A stretch of 64,000 nt of DNA from Rhodospirillales bacterium Ga0074136 (GTDB lineage: Bacteria > Pseudomonadota > Alphaproteobacteria > Acetobacterales > Acetobacteraceae), in assembly GCA_001464375.1 (NCBI GenBank), contig LNEW01000082.1, positions 62,001-126,000 on the forward strand. The letters run 5' to 3'. Position numbers and translations under genes: made by a program. How positions within the stretch are numbered: position 1 is the first letter of the stretch; the number at the start of each line of letters is the position of its first letter. Below, one piece after another: positions 19,914 through 31,083 of the stretch. Under the pieces are notes generated by a model. It was not told the origin of the DNA. It did no database searches and worked only from the letters and a program-made list of their open reading frames with translations.

Positions 19914-20774
19914 ATGCGCCGAGGCCTTGTCGCCCTGCTTGCCCTGCTGCCGCTGCTCGGCTGCGCCGTGTCCCCGCCCACGCCGCAGGGCCCGGCGGCG
20001 GACCACGCCAGGCTGGCGATCGCCGCGGACCGCGCCATCGGGCAGATGATCGACCACCTGGCCGCGCGCGAGCGGGTCGAAGTGGAACAGGCCGCATCGC
20101 TGCGCTTCGCCGCCGCCGCGACGGTGCAGCGCGCGCTGCCCGCGCCGGCGGCCCCGGTGGCGGGGGCGGTGCTCGACCCGGGGATGGACCTGGTGGTGAT
20201 CGCGGCGCAGCGCCTGGCGGTGCTGTCCGGCGGCGCGCCGGCGGGCGGCGATGCCGAGGCCGCCGCCGCATTGGCGCGCCTGGAGGCCGCGCTCGGCGGG
20301 TTGCGCGCGGTGCCCGGCCGCTGGCCGTCCGACGCCGCGCGCCGCCGCGGCCTGGACGGCTTCCGCGCGCTTGCCGCGCCGGTGCCGGCCGGCGCGGATG
20401 CCGCCACCTTGGCTGCCGCGCGCCAGGGGGCGCTGGCCGCCGCCGTGTCCCTGCTGCAATCCGTGATGGGCGACGACGCGCGCGCCGGCCTGCGCGGCGT
20501 GCTGGCGCAGCGCCACGAGGCCTGGCGGGAGGCGCAGCGCGGCCTGCTCGCCACCGGCCAGCGGCTGGGTCCGGCCGAGCGCCTGGCGCTGTGGAACCGC
20601 GTGCAGGCGGCCCTCGCCGCCGATGGCTTCGACCTGCCGGCGGCCGAGGTGGTGCGCCTGCTTGGCGCGCTGGTGCCGGCCCATGCCGCGGCCGGGGCGG
20701 GCGATCCGGCCGGCGCGGTGGCGTTGCAGGCGGCGCTGGCGCGGTTCCAGTCGGTGCTGGCCCAGGCGCGCTGA
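19914..20774 (+). CDS. Predicted lipoprotein of unknown function
   Basis: A 286-residue protein with a lipoprotein signal: MRRGLVALLALLPLLGCA, with a good lipobox (LLGC) and the acceptor cysteine near residue 17. The mature part is alanine-rich and almost wholly helical, with several amphipathic stretches, which suggests a periplasmic helical bundle tethered to a membrane. No known domain is recognised. The start follows a CCGGAG box. It lies between unknown genes and eno. Confidence 0.6.
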   Translation: MRRGLVALLALLPLLGCAVSPPTPQGPAADHARLAIAADRAIGQMIDHLAARERVEVEQAASLRFAAAATVQRALPAPAAPVAGAVLDPGMDLVVIAAQRLAVLSGGAPAGGDAEAAAALARLEAALGGLRAVPGRWPSDAARRRGLDGFRALAAPVPAGADAATLAAARQGALAAAVSLLQSVMGDDARAGLRGVLAQRHEAWREAQRGLLATGQRLGPAERLALWNRVQAALAADGFDLPAAEVVRLLGALVPAHAAAGAGDPAGAVALQAALARFQSVLAQAR

Positions 20775-20912
20775 GCGCGGCCGCAGCCTTTGGCGCGGCG
20801 GCCGGCCCGCAGCGCCGCGCAGCCTGGCCTGCCTCTGCCAGGCACGGCGGTCCCGCCGGCTTGCACACCCGGCGGCCGCGGCGGCCTTTCGCGTTTTGCC
20901 GCGCTCGTGTAG

Positions 20913-22223
<1,311 letters not shown>

Positions 22224-22285
22224 GTCCTGTGCGCCGCGGGCGCGAAAAAAATTGCGCGGCGGCGCCGAATTTCTGGACGAAGCGG

Positions 22286-22314
22286 GTGACACCGAGTCGC
22301 TACGGCGCTTAGAC
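22286..22314 (+). promoter_or_regulatory. Possible promoter of ftsB
   Basis: GTGACA and TTAGAC are separated by 17 bp, with the second element 21 bp before the ftsB start. The match to the housekeeping sigma consensus is modest and no transcription data are available. Confidence 0.25.
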
Positions 22315-22335
22315 TCCGGTGTCGCTCGTTCGCGG

Positions 22336-22665
22336 ATGTCCCTGTTGCGGTTCCTGAAACGCGTCTTCAATGCCCTCGCGCTGCCGGTCGTTTTCCTGGC
22401 GGTCTCGGGGTACTTCGTCTGGCACGCCATGCATGGCGAGCGCGGGTTGATCGCGCGCGAGCATCGCGTGGCCGACATTGCCGCCGCGCGCGCCGACCTC
22501 GCCCGCGCCGAGGCCGACCGCGACGCCATCGAACGCCGCGTCAGCGGCCTGCGCAGCGACCGGCTTGACCGCGACCAGCTGGATGAACGGGCGCGTGCGT
22601 TGCTGAACATGGCCGGGCGCGACGAGATCGTGGTGCCCTATCCGCAGGACCGCCGGCTCTACTGA
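22336..22665 (+). CDS. ftsB: Septum formation initiator FtsB/DivIC family
   Basis: A 109-residue membrane protein. A transmembrane helix (about residues 12-30, ALPVVFLAVSGYFVWHAM) precedes a coiled coil rich in Ala, Arg and Asp (about 35-75), then a short conserved C-terminal segment (LDERARALLNMAGRDEIV). This is the layout of FtsB, which links FtsQ and FtsL to septal peptidoglycan synthesis. The position directly after eno and before pdhA is the common alphaproteobacterial arrangement. Confidence 0.88.
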   Translation: MSLLRFLKRVFNALALPVVFLAVSGYFVWHAMHGERGLIAREHRVADIAAARADLARAEADRDAIERRVSGLRSDRLDRDQLDERARALLNMAGRDEIVVPYPQDRRLY

Positions 22666-22700
22666 CCCCCAGTGTCGCGGCGCCGCCACAGGCGCCCGGT

Positions 22701-22910
22701 TTGCGTGGCGGTGGGGCCGACACGCGACGTGCCGACCGTTGCGGTTGCGTGGTGCTTCCCCGGGGCTGGTGTGCGCCCACCCTCGATGGCGTCTGTGTCG
22801 GGCGCGCCGCGCTGCCGCTGCTGCGCCCGGGGGCGGAGCGGCGCATCCGCTTCGGCTTCACCGTGACGGCGCCGCGCGAGCGCCAGGTGCAGGGGCTGCC
22901 GGGGCGCTGA
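22701..22910 (+). CDS. Possible small ORF between ftsB and pdhA
   Basis: A 69-residue frame from a TTG start. Its second half has strong GC at third codon positions, like real genes nearby (LPLLRPGAERRIRFGF). It has three cysteines in the first 35 residues and no recognised family. It may be a small protein or the relic of a longer gene. The remaining 158 bp to pdhA is AT-rich and looks regulatory. Confidence 0.3.
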   Translation: MRGGGADTRRADRCGCVVLPRGWCAPTLDGVCVGRAALPLLRPGAERRIRFGFTVTAPRERQVQGLPGR

Positions 22911-22938
22911 GGCCCGACCGGACGCGCAGATTCAGATG

Positions 22939-22959
22939 CTTAACCGAATTCAAGTTAAG
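22939..22959. promoter_or_regulatory. Inverted repeat upstream of the pyruvate dehydrogenase operon
   Basis: CTTAAC and GTTAAG flank a 9-bp AT-rich spacer that contains GAATTC. The site lies in the only clearly AT-rich stretch (about 22930-22995) of the eno-lpd region, about 110 bp before pdhA. It resembles a binding site for a dimeric regulator. Which protein binds is unknown. Confidence 0.45.
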
Positions 22960-23068
22960 TTCCTTATTGCATTGCGAAAGAACGATTTTTTTCGGATGGC
23001 GCTTGCGCGGAACGGCATTCGGCGCCTAATTCGACGCCAGTAAGTGCCGATCCGAGGGAGTGAACGCC

Positions 23069-24091
23069 ATGGCCCAGGCCGCCGAGACCAGCCCCAAGCG
23101 CCGGGGGCGCGGGAAGGAACCGGCGATCAGCCGGGCCGACATGCTCAAGGCCTATCGCGACATGCTGCTGATCCGCCGCTTCGAGGAGAAGGCAGGGCAG
23201 TTGTACGGCATGGGGCTGATCGGCGGCTTCTGCCATTTGTACATCGGCCAGGAAGCGGTCGTGGTCGGCATGCAGATGGCGCTCAAGCCGGGCGACCAGG
23301 TCATCACCTCCTACCGCGACCACGGGCACATGCTGGCGACCGGCATGGAGGCACGCGGCGTCATGGCCGAGCTGACCGGGCGCATCGGCGGCTACTCCAA
23401 GGGCAAGGGCGGGAGCATGCACATGTTCTCGCGCGAGAAGGGCTTCTACGGCGGGCATGGCATCGTCGGCGCGCAGACCAGCCTGGGCGCCGGCCTGGCC
23501 TTCTCGAACTGGTACCGCGAGAGCGACAACGTCGCCGTGACCTATTTCGGGGAGGGCGCGTCCAACCAGGGCCAGGTCTTCGAGAGCCTGAACCTGTCGG
23601 CGCTGTTCAAGCTGCCCTGCATCTTCGTGATCGAGAACAACAAGTACGGCATGGGCACCCATGTCGAGCGCGCCTCCGCATCGCGGGACCTGTCGCAGAA
23701 CGGCGCGGCCTGGGGCATCCCGGGCGAGCAGGTGAACGGCATGGACGTGGTCGCGGTGCGCGAGGCCGGCGAGCGCGCCGTTGCCCACTGCCGCGCCGGC
23801 AAGGGGCCGTACCTGCTTGAGATGAAGACCTACCGCTACCGCGGCCATTCCATGTCCGACCCCGCGAAGTACCGCACGCGCGAGGAAGTGCAGAAGATGC
23901 GCGAGACGTCGGACTGCATCGAGACGGCGCGCAAGCTGCTGGTCGACCAGTTCGCGGTGACCGAGGCGGAGCTGAAGGTCATCGACGACGAGGTGAAGGC
24001 CATCGTGCAGGACAGCGCCGACTTCGCGCAGCAATCGCCGGAGCCACCGGAATCGGAACTGTGGACCGACATCCTGCTGGAGGCGAAGTGA
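23069..24091 (+). CDS. pdhA: Pyruvate dehydrogenase E1 component, alpha subunit
   Basis: A 340-residue subunit of the thiamine-diphosphate-dependent E1 enzyme that decarboxylates pyruvate. The ATG at 23069 fits a GAGGGAG box; a GTG nine bases upstream is the alternative. Key features are HLYIGQEAV near residue 60, YRDHGHML near 89, the TPP/Mg site GEGASNQGQ near 170 ending at ENNKYGMGT, and the phosphorylation-loop-like [11 protein letters not shown] near 260. It is the first gene of the pdhA-pdhB-pdhC-GNAT-lpd operon. Confidence 0.97.
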   Translation: MAQAAETSPKRRGRGKEPAISRADMLKAYRDMLLIRRFEEKAGQLYGMGLIGGFCHLYIGQEAVVVGMQMALKPGDQVITSYRDHGHMLATGMEARGVMAELTGRIGGYSKGKGGSMHMFSREKGFYGGHGIVGAQTSLGAGLAFSNWYRESDNVAVTYFGEGASNQGQVFESLNLSALFKLPCIFVIENNKYGMGTHVERASASRDLSQNGAAWGIPGEQVNGMDVVAVREAGERAVAHCRAGKGPYLLEMKTYRYRGHSMSDPAKYRTREEVQKMRETSDCIETARKLLVDQFAVTEAELKVIDDEVKAIVQDSADFAQQSPEPPESELWTDILLEAK

Positions 24092-24092
24092 C

Positions 24093-25475
<1,383 letters not shown>

Positions 25476-25488
25476 GGGGGACCAGCAG

Positions 25489-26775
25489 ATGGCAACCAAC
25501 ATCCTGATGCCGGCGCTCTCCCCCACCATGACCGAGGGCAACCTGGCGCGCTGGCTGAAGAAGGAAGGCGACCGGGTGAAGGCCGGCGACGTGATCGCCG
25601 AGATCGAGACCGACAAGGCGACGATGGAGGTCGAGGCGGTCGACGAGGGCATCCTCGGGAAGATCGTGGTGCCCGACGGCACGCAGGGCGTGAAGGTGAA
25701 CGACGTGATCGCGGTGCTGGTGGATGCCGGCGAGGCGGTGCCCGCCGCGGGTGCGCCGGCCGCGGCACCGGCGCCAACGGCCGCACCGACCGCGGCGCCC
25801 GCAGTGGCGCCCGGTGCAGCGAAGGGCTTCGATCCGCAACCGGATCCGCCGCGAACGGGCGATCGGGTCTTCGCCTCGCCGCTCGCGCGGCGCATGGCGC
25901 AGCAGGCGGGGCTGGACCTCGGGGGCGTGAATGGCTCCGGCCCCAATGGCCGCATCGTGAAGGCGGATGTGGAAGCGGCCCTGGCGCGTGGACCTGCCGC
26001 GGTGCCGGTTGCCGCCGCCGCCCCGGCAGCCGCGGCACCCGCGCCGAAGGCCGCCGCGGCGCCCTTCGCGACCACCGCGCCGCACACCGCCGTGCCCAAC
26101 AGCACGATGCGCAAGGTGATCGCGCGCCGTCTGTCGGAATCGAAGGCCACCATCCCGCATTTCTATGTGACGATGGATATCGAGATCGACGCGCTGCTCA
26201 AGCTGCGCGCCGACCTGAACGCGCGTTCGCCCAAGGACGGGCCGGGCGCCTACAAGCTGTCGGTCAACGACCTGGTCATCAAGGCGACGGCCGCCACGCT
26301 GCGCCGCTTCCCGGCCTGCAACGCGTCGTGGACCGACGATGCGATCATCCAGTACCACGATGTCGACATCTCGATCGCGGTGAGCATTCCCGAAGGGCTG
26401 ATCACGCCGATCGTGCGCAGCGCCGACCGCAAGGGACTGGCCGCGATCAGCGCGGAGATGAAGGACCTCGCGGCGCGGGCCAAGTCCGGCAAGCTGAAGC
26501 CCGATGAATTCCAGGGCGGCGGCTTCTCGATCTCCAACATGGGCATGTATGGCGTCAGCGATTTCTCCGCGATCATCAATCCGCCGCAGGGCGGCATCCT
26601 GGCGGTCTCGGCCGGGTTGCAGAAGCCGGTGGTGAAGGATGGCGCGCTGGCCATCGCGACGGTGATGACCTGCACGCTGTCGGTCGATCACCGCGTCATC
26701 GACGGGGCGCTGGCGGCGGAATTCATCCAGGCGCTGAAGCGCACCATCGAGGATCCGCTGAGCCTGATGCTCTGA
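25489..26775 (+). CDS. pdhC: Dihydrolipoamide acetyltransferase (E2) of pyruvate dehydrogenase
   Basis: A 428-residue E2. A lipoyl domain (residues 1-78, lysine 43) is followed by a long Ala/Pro linker, a peripheral-subunit-binding domain ([19 protein letters not shown], about 126-160), a second Ala/Pro linker and the acetyltransferase core from about 205. The catalytic histidine is near 401 in VDHRVIDGA. It forms the structural core of the complex that transfers the acetyl group to CoA. Its stop overlaps the next start (TGATG). Confidence 0.97.
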   Translation: MATNILMPALSPTMTEGNLARWLKKEGDRVKAGDVIAEIETDKATMEVEAVDEGILGKIVVPDGTQGVKVNDVIAVLVDAGEAVPAAGAPAAAPAPTAAPTAAPAVAPGAAKGFDPQPDPPRTGDRVFASPLARRMAQQAGLDLGGVNGSGPNGRIVKADVEAALARGPAAVPVAAAAPAAAAPAPKAAAAPFATTAPHTAVPNSTMRKVIARRLSESKATIPHFYVTMDIEIDALLKLRADLNARSPKDGPGAYKLSVNDLVIKATAATLRRFPACNASWTDDAIIQYHDVDISIAVSIPEGLITPIVRSADRKGLAAISAEMKDLAARAKSGKLKPDEFQGGGFSISNMGMYGVSDFSAIINPPQGGILAVSAGLQKPVVKDGALAIATVMTCTLSVDHRVIDGALAAEFIQALKRTIEDPLSLML

Positions 26776-27266
26776 TGGCGGCGAGCCTGGTCCTGCGGGA
26801 TGCCGCGCCCGCCGACGTCCCGACCATCGCGCGCTTCGTGCGCGCGCTGGCCGAATACGAGAAGCTCGCCCACGAGGCGCGCGGCACCGAGGCCGACTTC
26901 CACGCCGCGCTCTTCGGCGCGCCTGCCCGCGCCGGCTGCCTGATCGCTGAGGTCGATGGCGCGCCCGCGGGCATGGCGCTGTACCACTGGACCTTCTCCA
27001 CCTTCCTCGCCCGGCATGGGCGGTGGCTGGAGGATCTCTGGGTGGAACCGGCGTACCGGCGGCGCGGCATCGCCAAGGCGCTCTTTGCGCGCCTGGCGAA
27101 GGAGACACTGGCCGAGGGCGGCGGGCGGCTCGCCTGGAATGTGCTCGATTGGAATACCCCGGCGATCGCGACCTATGACGCGATGGGCGCGGACACTCTC
27201 AAGGAATGGATCACGCGCCGCCTTGCCGGCGATGCGCTCAGGTCCCTGGCAGCGGAGGCAGCGTGA
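26775..27266 (+). CDS. GNAT acetyltransferase (SSAT-like) inside the PDH operon
   Basis: A 163-residue GCN5-related N-acetyltransferase. The acetyl-CoA loop is visible as RRRGIAKALF near residue 95, preceded by LEDLWVEPAY and followed by WNVLDWNTPAIATYDAMGA. The last two segments and the N-terminal AEYEKL resemble spermidine/spermine (diamine) N1-acetyltransferases, but the substrate is not certain. It overlaps both pdhC and lpd by TGATG junctions, so it is translated together with an acetyl-CoA-producing complex. Confidence 0.88.
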   Translation: MAASLVLRDAAPADVPTIARFVRALAEYEKLAHEARGTEADFHAALFGAPARAGCLIAEVDGAPAGMALYHWTFSTFLARHGRWLEDLWVEPAYRRRGIAKALFARLAKETLAEGGGRLAWNVLDWNTPAIATYDAMGADTLKEWITRRLAGDALRSLAAEAA

Positions 27267-28660
27267 TGGCCGAGACATTCGACCTGGTGGTGGTGGGCGG
27301 CGGCCCCGGCGGCTATGTCGCGGCCATCCGCGCGGCGCAGCTCAAGATGAAGGTCGCGCTGGTCGAACGCGAGCACATGGGCGGCATCTGCCTCAACTGG
27401 GGCTGCATCCCGACCAAGGCGCTGCTCAGGGCGTCCGAGATCAACCACATGCTGCACAGCCTCGACCAGTATGGCTTCGCGGTGGACAACCCGCGCTTCG
27501 ACTTCGCGAAGGTCATCAAGCGGTCGCGCAACGTGGCGAACCAGCTCTCCTCCGGCGTGAAGGGGCTGATGAAGAAGCACAAGATCACGGTCTTCGACGG
27601 CCATGGCGCACTCGCCGGCCCGGGCAAGGTCGCGGTCACGAAGGACGGCAAGCCGGTCGCCGAGGTTGCCGGCAAGCACATCATCCTGGCGACCGGTGCG
27701 CGCGCGCGCGTGCTGCCGGGGATGGAACCCGACGGCAAGCTGATCTGGTCCTATCGCGAAGCCTTGGTGCCCGATGCGCTGCCGAAGCGGCTCATCGTCA
27801 TCGGTTCGGGCGCGATCGGGTCCGAATTCGCGTCCTTCTACCTCAACATGGGCAGCGAGGTGACGCTGATCGAGGTGATGGACCGCATCCTGCCGGTCGA
27901 GGATGCCGAGGTTTCCGCCTTCGTGCAGAAATCCTTCGCCAAGCAGGGCATGAAGATCATCACCGGCGCCAAGCTGCAGGGCGTGCGCAAGGAGGCCGAC
28001 GGCGTCGCCGCCATCGTCGAGGCCGGCGGCAAGGTGACCGAGATCAAGGCGGACCGGCTGATCTCGGCGGTCGGCATCGTCGGCAATGTCGAGAATATCG
28101 GCCTCGAAGGCACCAAGGTGAAGGTCGACCGCACGCATGTGATCATCGACGGCTATGGCCGCACCGGGGAACCCGGGGTCTATGCCATCGGCGACCTGGC
28201 CGGCCCGCCCTGGCTCGCGCACAAGGCGATGCATGAGGGCGTGATCGTGGTTGAGGCCATTGCCGGCCTGCACCCGCACGAGATGGACGTCACCAATATC
28301 CCCGGCTGCACCTACTGCCGCCCCCAGGTCGCCAGCGTCGGCCTGACCGAGGCCGCGGCCAAGGCCGCCGGGCACGAGGTCCGCGTCGGCCGCTTCCCCT
28401 TCATCGGCAACGGCAAGGCGATCGCGCTGGGCGAACCCGAGGGCTTCGTGAAGACGGTCTTCGACGCCAAGACCGGCGCGATGCTCGGCGCCCACATGGT
28501 CGGCCCCGAGGTGACCGAAATGATCCAGGGCTACGGCATCGCCCGCACCTTGGAGACGACCGAAGCCGAACTGATGGCCACGGTCTTCCCGCACCCGACG
28601 CTGTCGGAAGCGATGCATGAGGGCGTGCTGGATGCCTACGGCAAGGTCCTGCACATCTGA
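27266..28660 (+). CDS. lpdA: Dihydrolipoyl dehydrogenase (E3)
   Basis: A 464-residue FAD-dependent disulfide oxidoreductase that reoxidises the lipoyl groups of PDH. It shows the FAD dinucleotide fold (VVVGGGPGGYVAA), the redox disulfide CLNWGC near residue 40, the NAD fold (IVIGSGAIGSEFASF near 180), YAIGDLAGPPWLAHKA near 305 and the interface His-Glu pair HPTLSEAMHE near 445. The start overlaps the GNAT stop. It has no N-terminal lipoyl domain. Confidence 0.97.
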   Translation: MAETFDLVVVGGGPGGYVAAIRAAQLKMKVALVEREHMGGICLNWGCIPTKALLRASEINHMLHSLDQYGFAVDNPRFDFAKVIKRSRNVANQLSSGVKGLMKKHKITVFDGHGALAGPGKVAVTKDGKPVAEVAGKHIILATGARARVLPGMEPDGKLIWSYREALVPDALPKRLIVIGSGAIGSEFASFYLNMGSEVTLIEVMDRILPVEDAEVSAFVQKSFAKQGMKIITGAKLQGVRKEADGVAAIVEAGGKVTEIKADRLISAVGIVGNVENIGLEGTKVKVDRTHVIIDGYGRTGEPGVYAIGDLAGPPWLAHKAMHEGVIVVEAIAGLHPHEMDVTNIPGCTYCRPQVASVGLTEAAAKAAGHEVRVGRFPFIGNGKAIALGEPEGFVKTVFDAKTGAMLGAHMVGPEVTEMIQGYGIARTLETTEAELMATVFPHPTLSEAMHEGVLDAYGKVLHI

Positions 28661-28723
28661 CCTGCGGGGCGGAAGCCTCGCGCAATCGCCGGGGCGGGCC
28701 TATATCGGCGTCTGGAAGGCCCC

Positions 28724-29701
28724 ATGACGACGCGCACCGAGATTGATCACCGCAAGCCCCGCACCGGTGCCGAACGGCACCCGGAGAAGGCCCATCGCCC
28801 GGACAACCCCATCCAGCGCAAGCCGGCCTGGATCCGCGTGAAGGCGCCCACGCACCCGATCTACCACGAGACCCGCGCCCTGATGCGCGAGAACAAGCTG
28901 GTGACGGTCTGCGAGGAAGCCGCCTGCCCGAACATCGGCGAATGCTGGTCCCAGCGCCACGCCACCATGATGATCATGGGCGAGATCTGCACGCGTGCCT
29001 GCGCCTTCTGCAACATCACCACCGGGCTGCCGAACGCGCTCGATTCCGACGAACCCCGGCGGGTGGGCGAGGCCGTCGCCGCCCTGGGCCTGCGCCACGT
29101 CGTCATCACCTCCGTCGACCGCGATGATCTGCAGGATGGCGGGGCGGAGCATTTTGCCCGGACCATCCGCGCCATCCGCGGCAGCGCGCCGGAAACCACC
29201 ATCGAGATCCTGACGCCCGACTTCCTGCGCAAGGACGGCGCGCTGGAGGTCGTCGTCGACGCCCGCCCCGACGTGTTCAACCACAATCTGGAGACCGTGC
29301 CCGGGCTCTACCCGACCATCCGCCCCGGCGCGCGCTACTACCATTCCCTGCGCCTGCTCGACCGCGTGAAGCAGCGCGACCCGTCCATCTTCACCAAATC
29401 CGGCATGATGGTCGGCCTGGGCGAGGAGCGCATCGAGGTGCTGCAGGTGATGGACGATCTGCGCGCCGCCGAGGTCGATTTCCTCACCATCGGCCAATAC
29501 CTGCAGCCCACGGTGAAGCACGCCGCGGTCGAACGCTTCGTGACACCCGAGGAGTTCGAGGACTACGCGACGGCGGCCCGCGGCAAGGGCTTCCTGCTGG
29601 TCTCCGCCACGCCGCTCACGCGCAGCAGCTACCATGCCGACCGGGACTTCGCCGCGCTGCGTGATGCGCGCGCCGCGCGGCTCGCGCCGGCCCGCGCCTG
29701 A
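28724..29701 (+). CDS. lipA: Lipoyl synthase
   Basis: A 325-residue radical-SAM enzyme that inserts two sulfurs into protein-bound octanoyl chains. The radical cluster motif CTRACAFC is near residue 88. The auxiliary cluster cysteines are in [12 protein letters not shown] near 62, and the C-terminal RSSYHAD serine that ligates the auxiliary cluster is present. It lies 63 bp after lpd, next to the genes whose products it modifies (lipoyl domains of PdhB and PdhC). Confidence 0.97.
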   Translation: MTTRTEIDHRKPRTGAERHPEKAHRPDNPIQRKPAWIRVKAPTHPIYHETRALMRENKLVTVCEEAACPNIGECWSQRHATMMIMGEICTRACAFCNITTGLPNALDSDEPRRVGEAVAALGLRHVVITSVDRDDLQDGGAEHFARTIRAIRGSAPETTIEILTPDFLRKDGALEVVVDARPDVFNHNLETVPGLYPTIRPGARYYHSLRLLDRVKQRDPSIFTKSGMMVGLGEERIEVLQVMDDLRAAEVDFLTIGQYLQPTVKHAAVERFVTPEEFEDYATAARGKGFLLVSATPLTRSSYHADRDFAALRDARAARLAPARA

Positions 29702-29702
29702 C

Positions 29703-30182
29703 ATGCCGACCCACGCCGAGAAGCGCATCCTGCGCCACGCGCCCGAGCAGATCTTCGACATGGTGGCGGATGTGCGCCGCTACCCCGAATTCCTGCCCTG
29801 GTGCGTTGGCGCGCGCGTGCTGTCGAAGACCGAGGGCGAACTGGTCGCCGACCTCACCATCGGTTTCAAGATGTTCCGCGAGACCTTCCGCTCCCGCGTG
29901 ACACTCGAACGCCCCGACCACATCCACGTGGCCTACGAGACCGGGCCCTTCCGCTACCTGAACAACCACTGGCGCTTCCACCCCGTGCCCACCGGCACCG
30001 AGGTCGATTTCTTCGTCGATTTCGAATTCCGTTCGCGCATCCTGCAGATGGCGATCGGCATGGTGTTCAACGAAGCGGTGCGCCTGATGGTGCGCGCCTT
30101 CGAACGCCGCGCGACGGCGCTGTATGGCCGCAGCACGGCGCCGGTCACGCCGGGTTCGCCGGCACCGTCAGCGACTGGCTGA
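29703..30182 (+). CDS. COQ10/RatA-family START-domain protein
   Basis: A 159-residue polyketide-cyclase/START-like protein. FDMVADVRRYPEFLPWCVGARV near the start, and a tail with MAIGMVFNEAVRLMVRAFERRA, match the COQ10/RatA group. Members bind ubiquinone or affect respiration; RatA in E. coli was described as a ribosome-associated toxin, but the ubiquinone-chaperone role is the likelier one here. The ATG follows the lipA stop by 1 bp, a neighbourhood usual in alphaproteobacteria. Confidence 0.9.
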   Translation: MPTHAEKRILRHAPEQIFDMVADVRRYPEFLPWCVGARVLSKTEGELVADLTIGFKMFRETFRSRVTLERPDHIHVAYETGPFRYLNNHWRFHPVPTGTEVDFFVDFEFRSRILQMAIGMVFNEAVRLMVRAFERRATALYGRSTAPVTPGSPAPSATG

Positions 30183-30262
30183 GCCCCGCCTTCAGCGCCG
30201 CTGATGCACCCGATCAGCGCATTGCATTAGCGCGGCCCCGCATGCCGCGCGACCATCGCGCC

Positions 30263-30390
30263 ATGACCTACATCCTGCATGGCGACCGCGGCTCCGGCTC
30301 GGCCCCGATCGAGATGGCGCTGGCCGAGATCGGCGCTTCGGTCGCATTGCGCGAGGTGCCGCTCGCCACCGATGCGCACCTCGCCGCAGG
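30263..30390 (+). pseudogene. Truncated glutathione S-transferase fragment
   Basis: The first 42 or so codons (MTYILHGDRGSGSAPIEMAL and on) resemble a GST N-terminal thioredoxin-like domain (beta-alpha-beta with a Ser/Gly motif). After about 30390 the frame turns into Cys/Trp-rich non-coding sequence with hairpins and there is no GST remainder. This is a 3'-deleted relic. The interval 30183-30490 between the START-protein and DUF1185 genes holds only this relic and the hairpins. Confidence 0.5.
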
Positions 30391-30432
30391 CAACAGATGT
30401 ATGGGTACGTGCTGGCGGGGTGAAGGCCAGCA

Positions 30433-30477
30433 GCAGGGGCGTTGCCCCTGCACCCCGACGTGGGGCATGCGTGCCCC
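30433..30477. repeat. Cluster of GC-rich hairpins
   Basis: An 8-bp stem GCAGGGGC/GCCCCTGC with a GTT loop (30433-30451) is followed by CCCC/GGGG (30453-30465) and GGGGCA/TGCCCC around a TGCG loop (30462-30477); the last two overlap and exclude each other. They lie between the truncated GST and the 3' end of the minus-strand DUF1185 gene. They could serve as its terminator or be a dispersed repeat; no T-run is present. Confidence 0.5.
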
Positions 30478-30490
30478 CCGGACCCCGCGG

Positions 30491-31018
30491 TCAGATGCGG
30501 TGCAGCAGACGCCCGCCATCGCACAGCGCCATCACCACCAGGATCTCATCCGGGCGCGGCGCATCGCCCAGGCTGACGGTGATCGCGTCGAAATGCCCGC
30601 GCGACCACGCATCATCCTTGTGGCCCAGCGGCAAGTCCAACGCCGCCCCCACCGCACCCACCTTCGCCGCCGAGGGAATCAACGCCGCCCCGCCGCCGAT
30701 CGCCGCCCGCAGCGGCGCACCCATCTTCGGGTGCAGCAACGCGTGGCCATGCTCGATCTCACCAGCCACGCCCACGATCGCACCCTTGCCATAGGACACC
30801 GCCGGCCCAGCCAGCATCCGCACCAGGTCCGGCGCGACGCGCGCGGCCAGGACGGCGCCTGCGTCCACCAGTTCCGACAGGTCCGCCACGAAGCGCCCGG
30901 CAAACGGGTTCGCGATCACCACCATCGCGACCGCGCGCACCACAGGCCGCGCGCCCGCGGCGTCCATCTCCGAAAATGCTTCCTCGCGCAGCAGCGCGAC
31001 CTTGCGGATTGCGACCAT
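30491..31018 (-). CDS. DUF1185 (amino acid synthesis family) protein
   Basis: A 175-residue protein of the DUF1185 'amino acid synthesis' family, whose biochemical role is not established. Visible features are VRAVAMVVIANPFAGRF near residue 27, SYGKGAIVGVAGEIEHGHA near 95 and the AIGGGAALIPSAAKVGA segment near 125. These glycine-rich loops are typical of the family. It is divergent from the threonine aldolase gene with 65 bp between. No cofactor motif can be named. Confidence 0.8.
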   Translation of the reverse strand: MVAIRKVALLREEAFSEMDAAGARPVVRAVAMVVIANPFAGRFVADLSELVDAGAVLAARVAPDLVRMLAGPAVSYGKGAIVGVAGEIEHGHALLHPKMGAPLRAAIGGGAALIPSAAKVGAVGAALDLPLGHKDDAWSRGHFDAITVSLGDAPRPDEILVVMALCDGGRLLHRI

Positions 31019-31083
31019 GTCGGCACCCCCTGGCCCAATCGTCGCGCGGCGGGCATCCTGCGTGCAACTCCAGCCAGGACGAC

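Noticed and set aside
22224-22275. Intrinsic terminator after eno
   Set aside because: There is GC-rich dyad symmetry, but the homopolymer run is A's on the plus strand in the middle of the structure, which does not fit a terminator on either strand.
22939-22959. A CtrA site (TTAA-N7-TTAA) before pdhA
   Set aside because: The two TTAA elements are 11 bp apart and belong to an inverted repeat, not the direct N7 arrangement of CtrA.
30391-30490. A small Cys/Trp-rich protein continuing from the truncated GST
   Set aside because: The reading is made of hairpin DNA with no codon bias and no conserved-looking segment.
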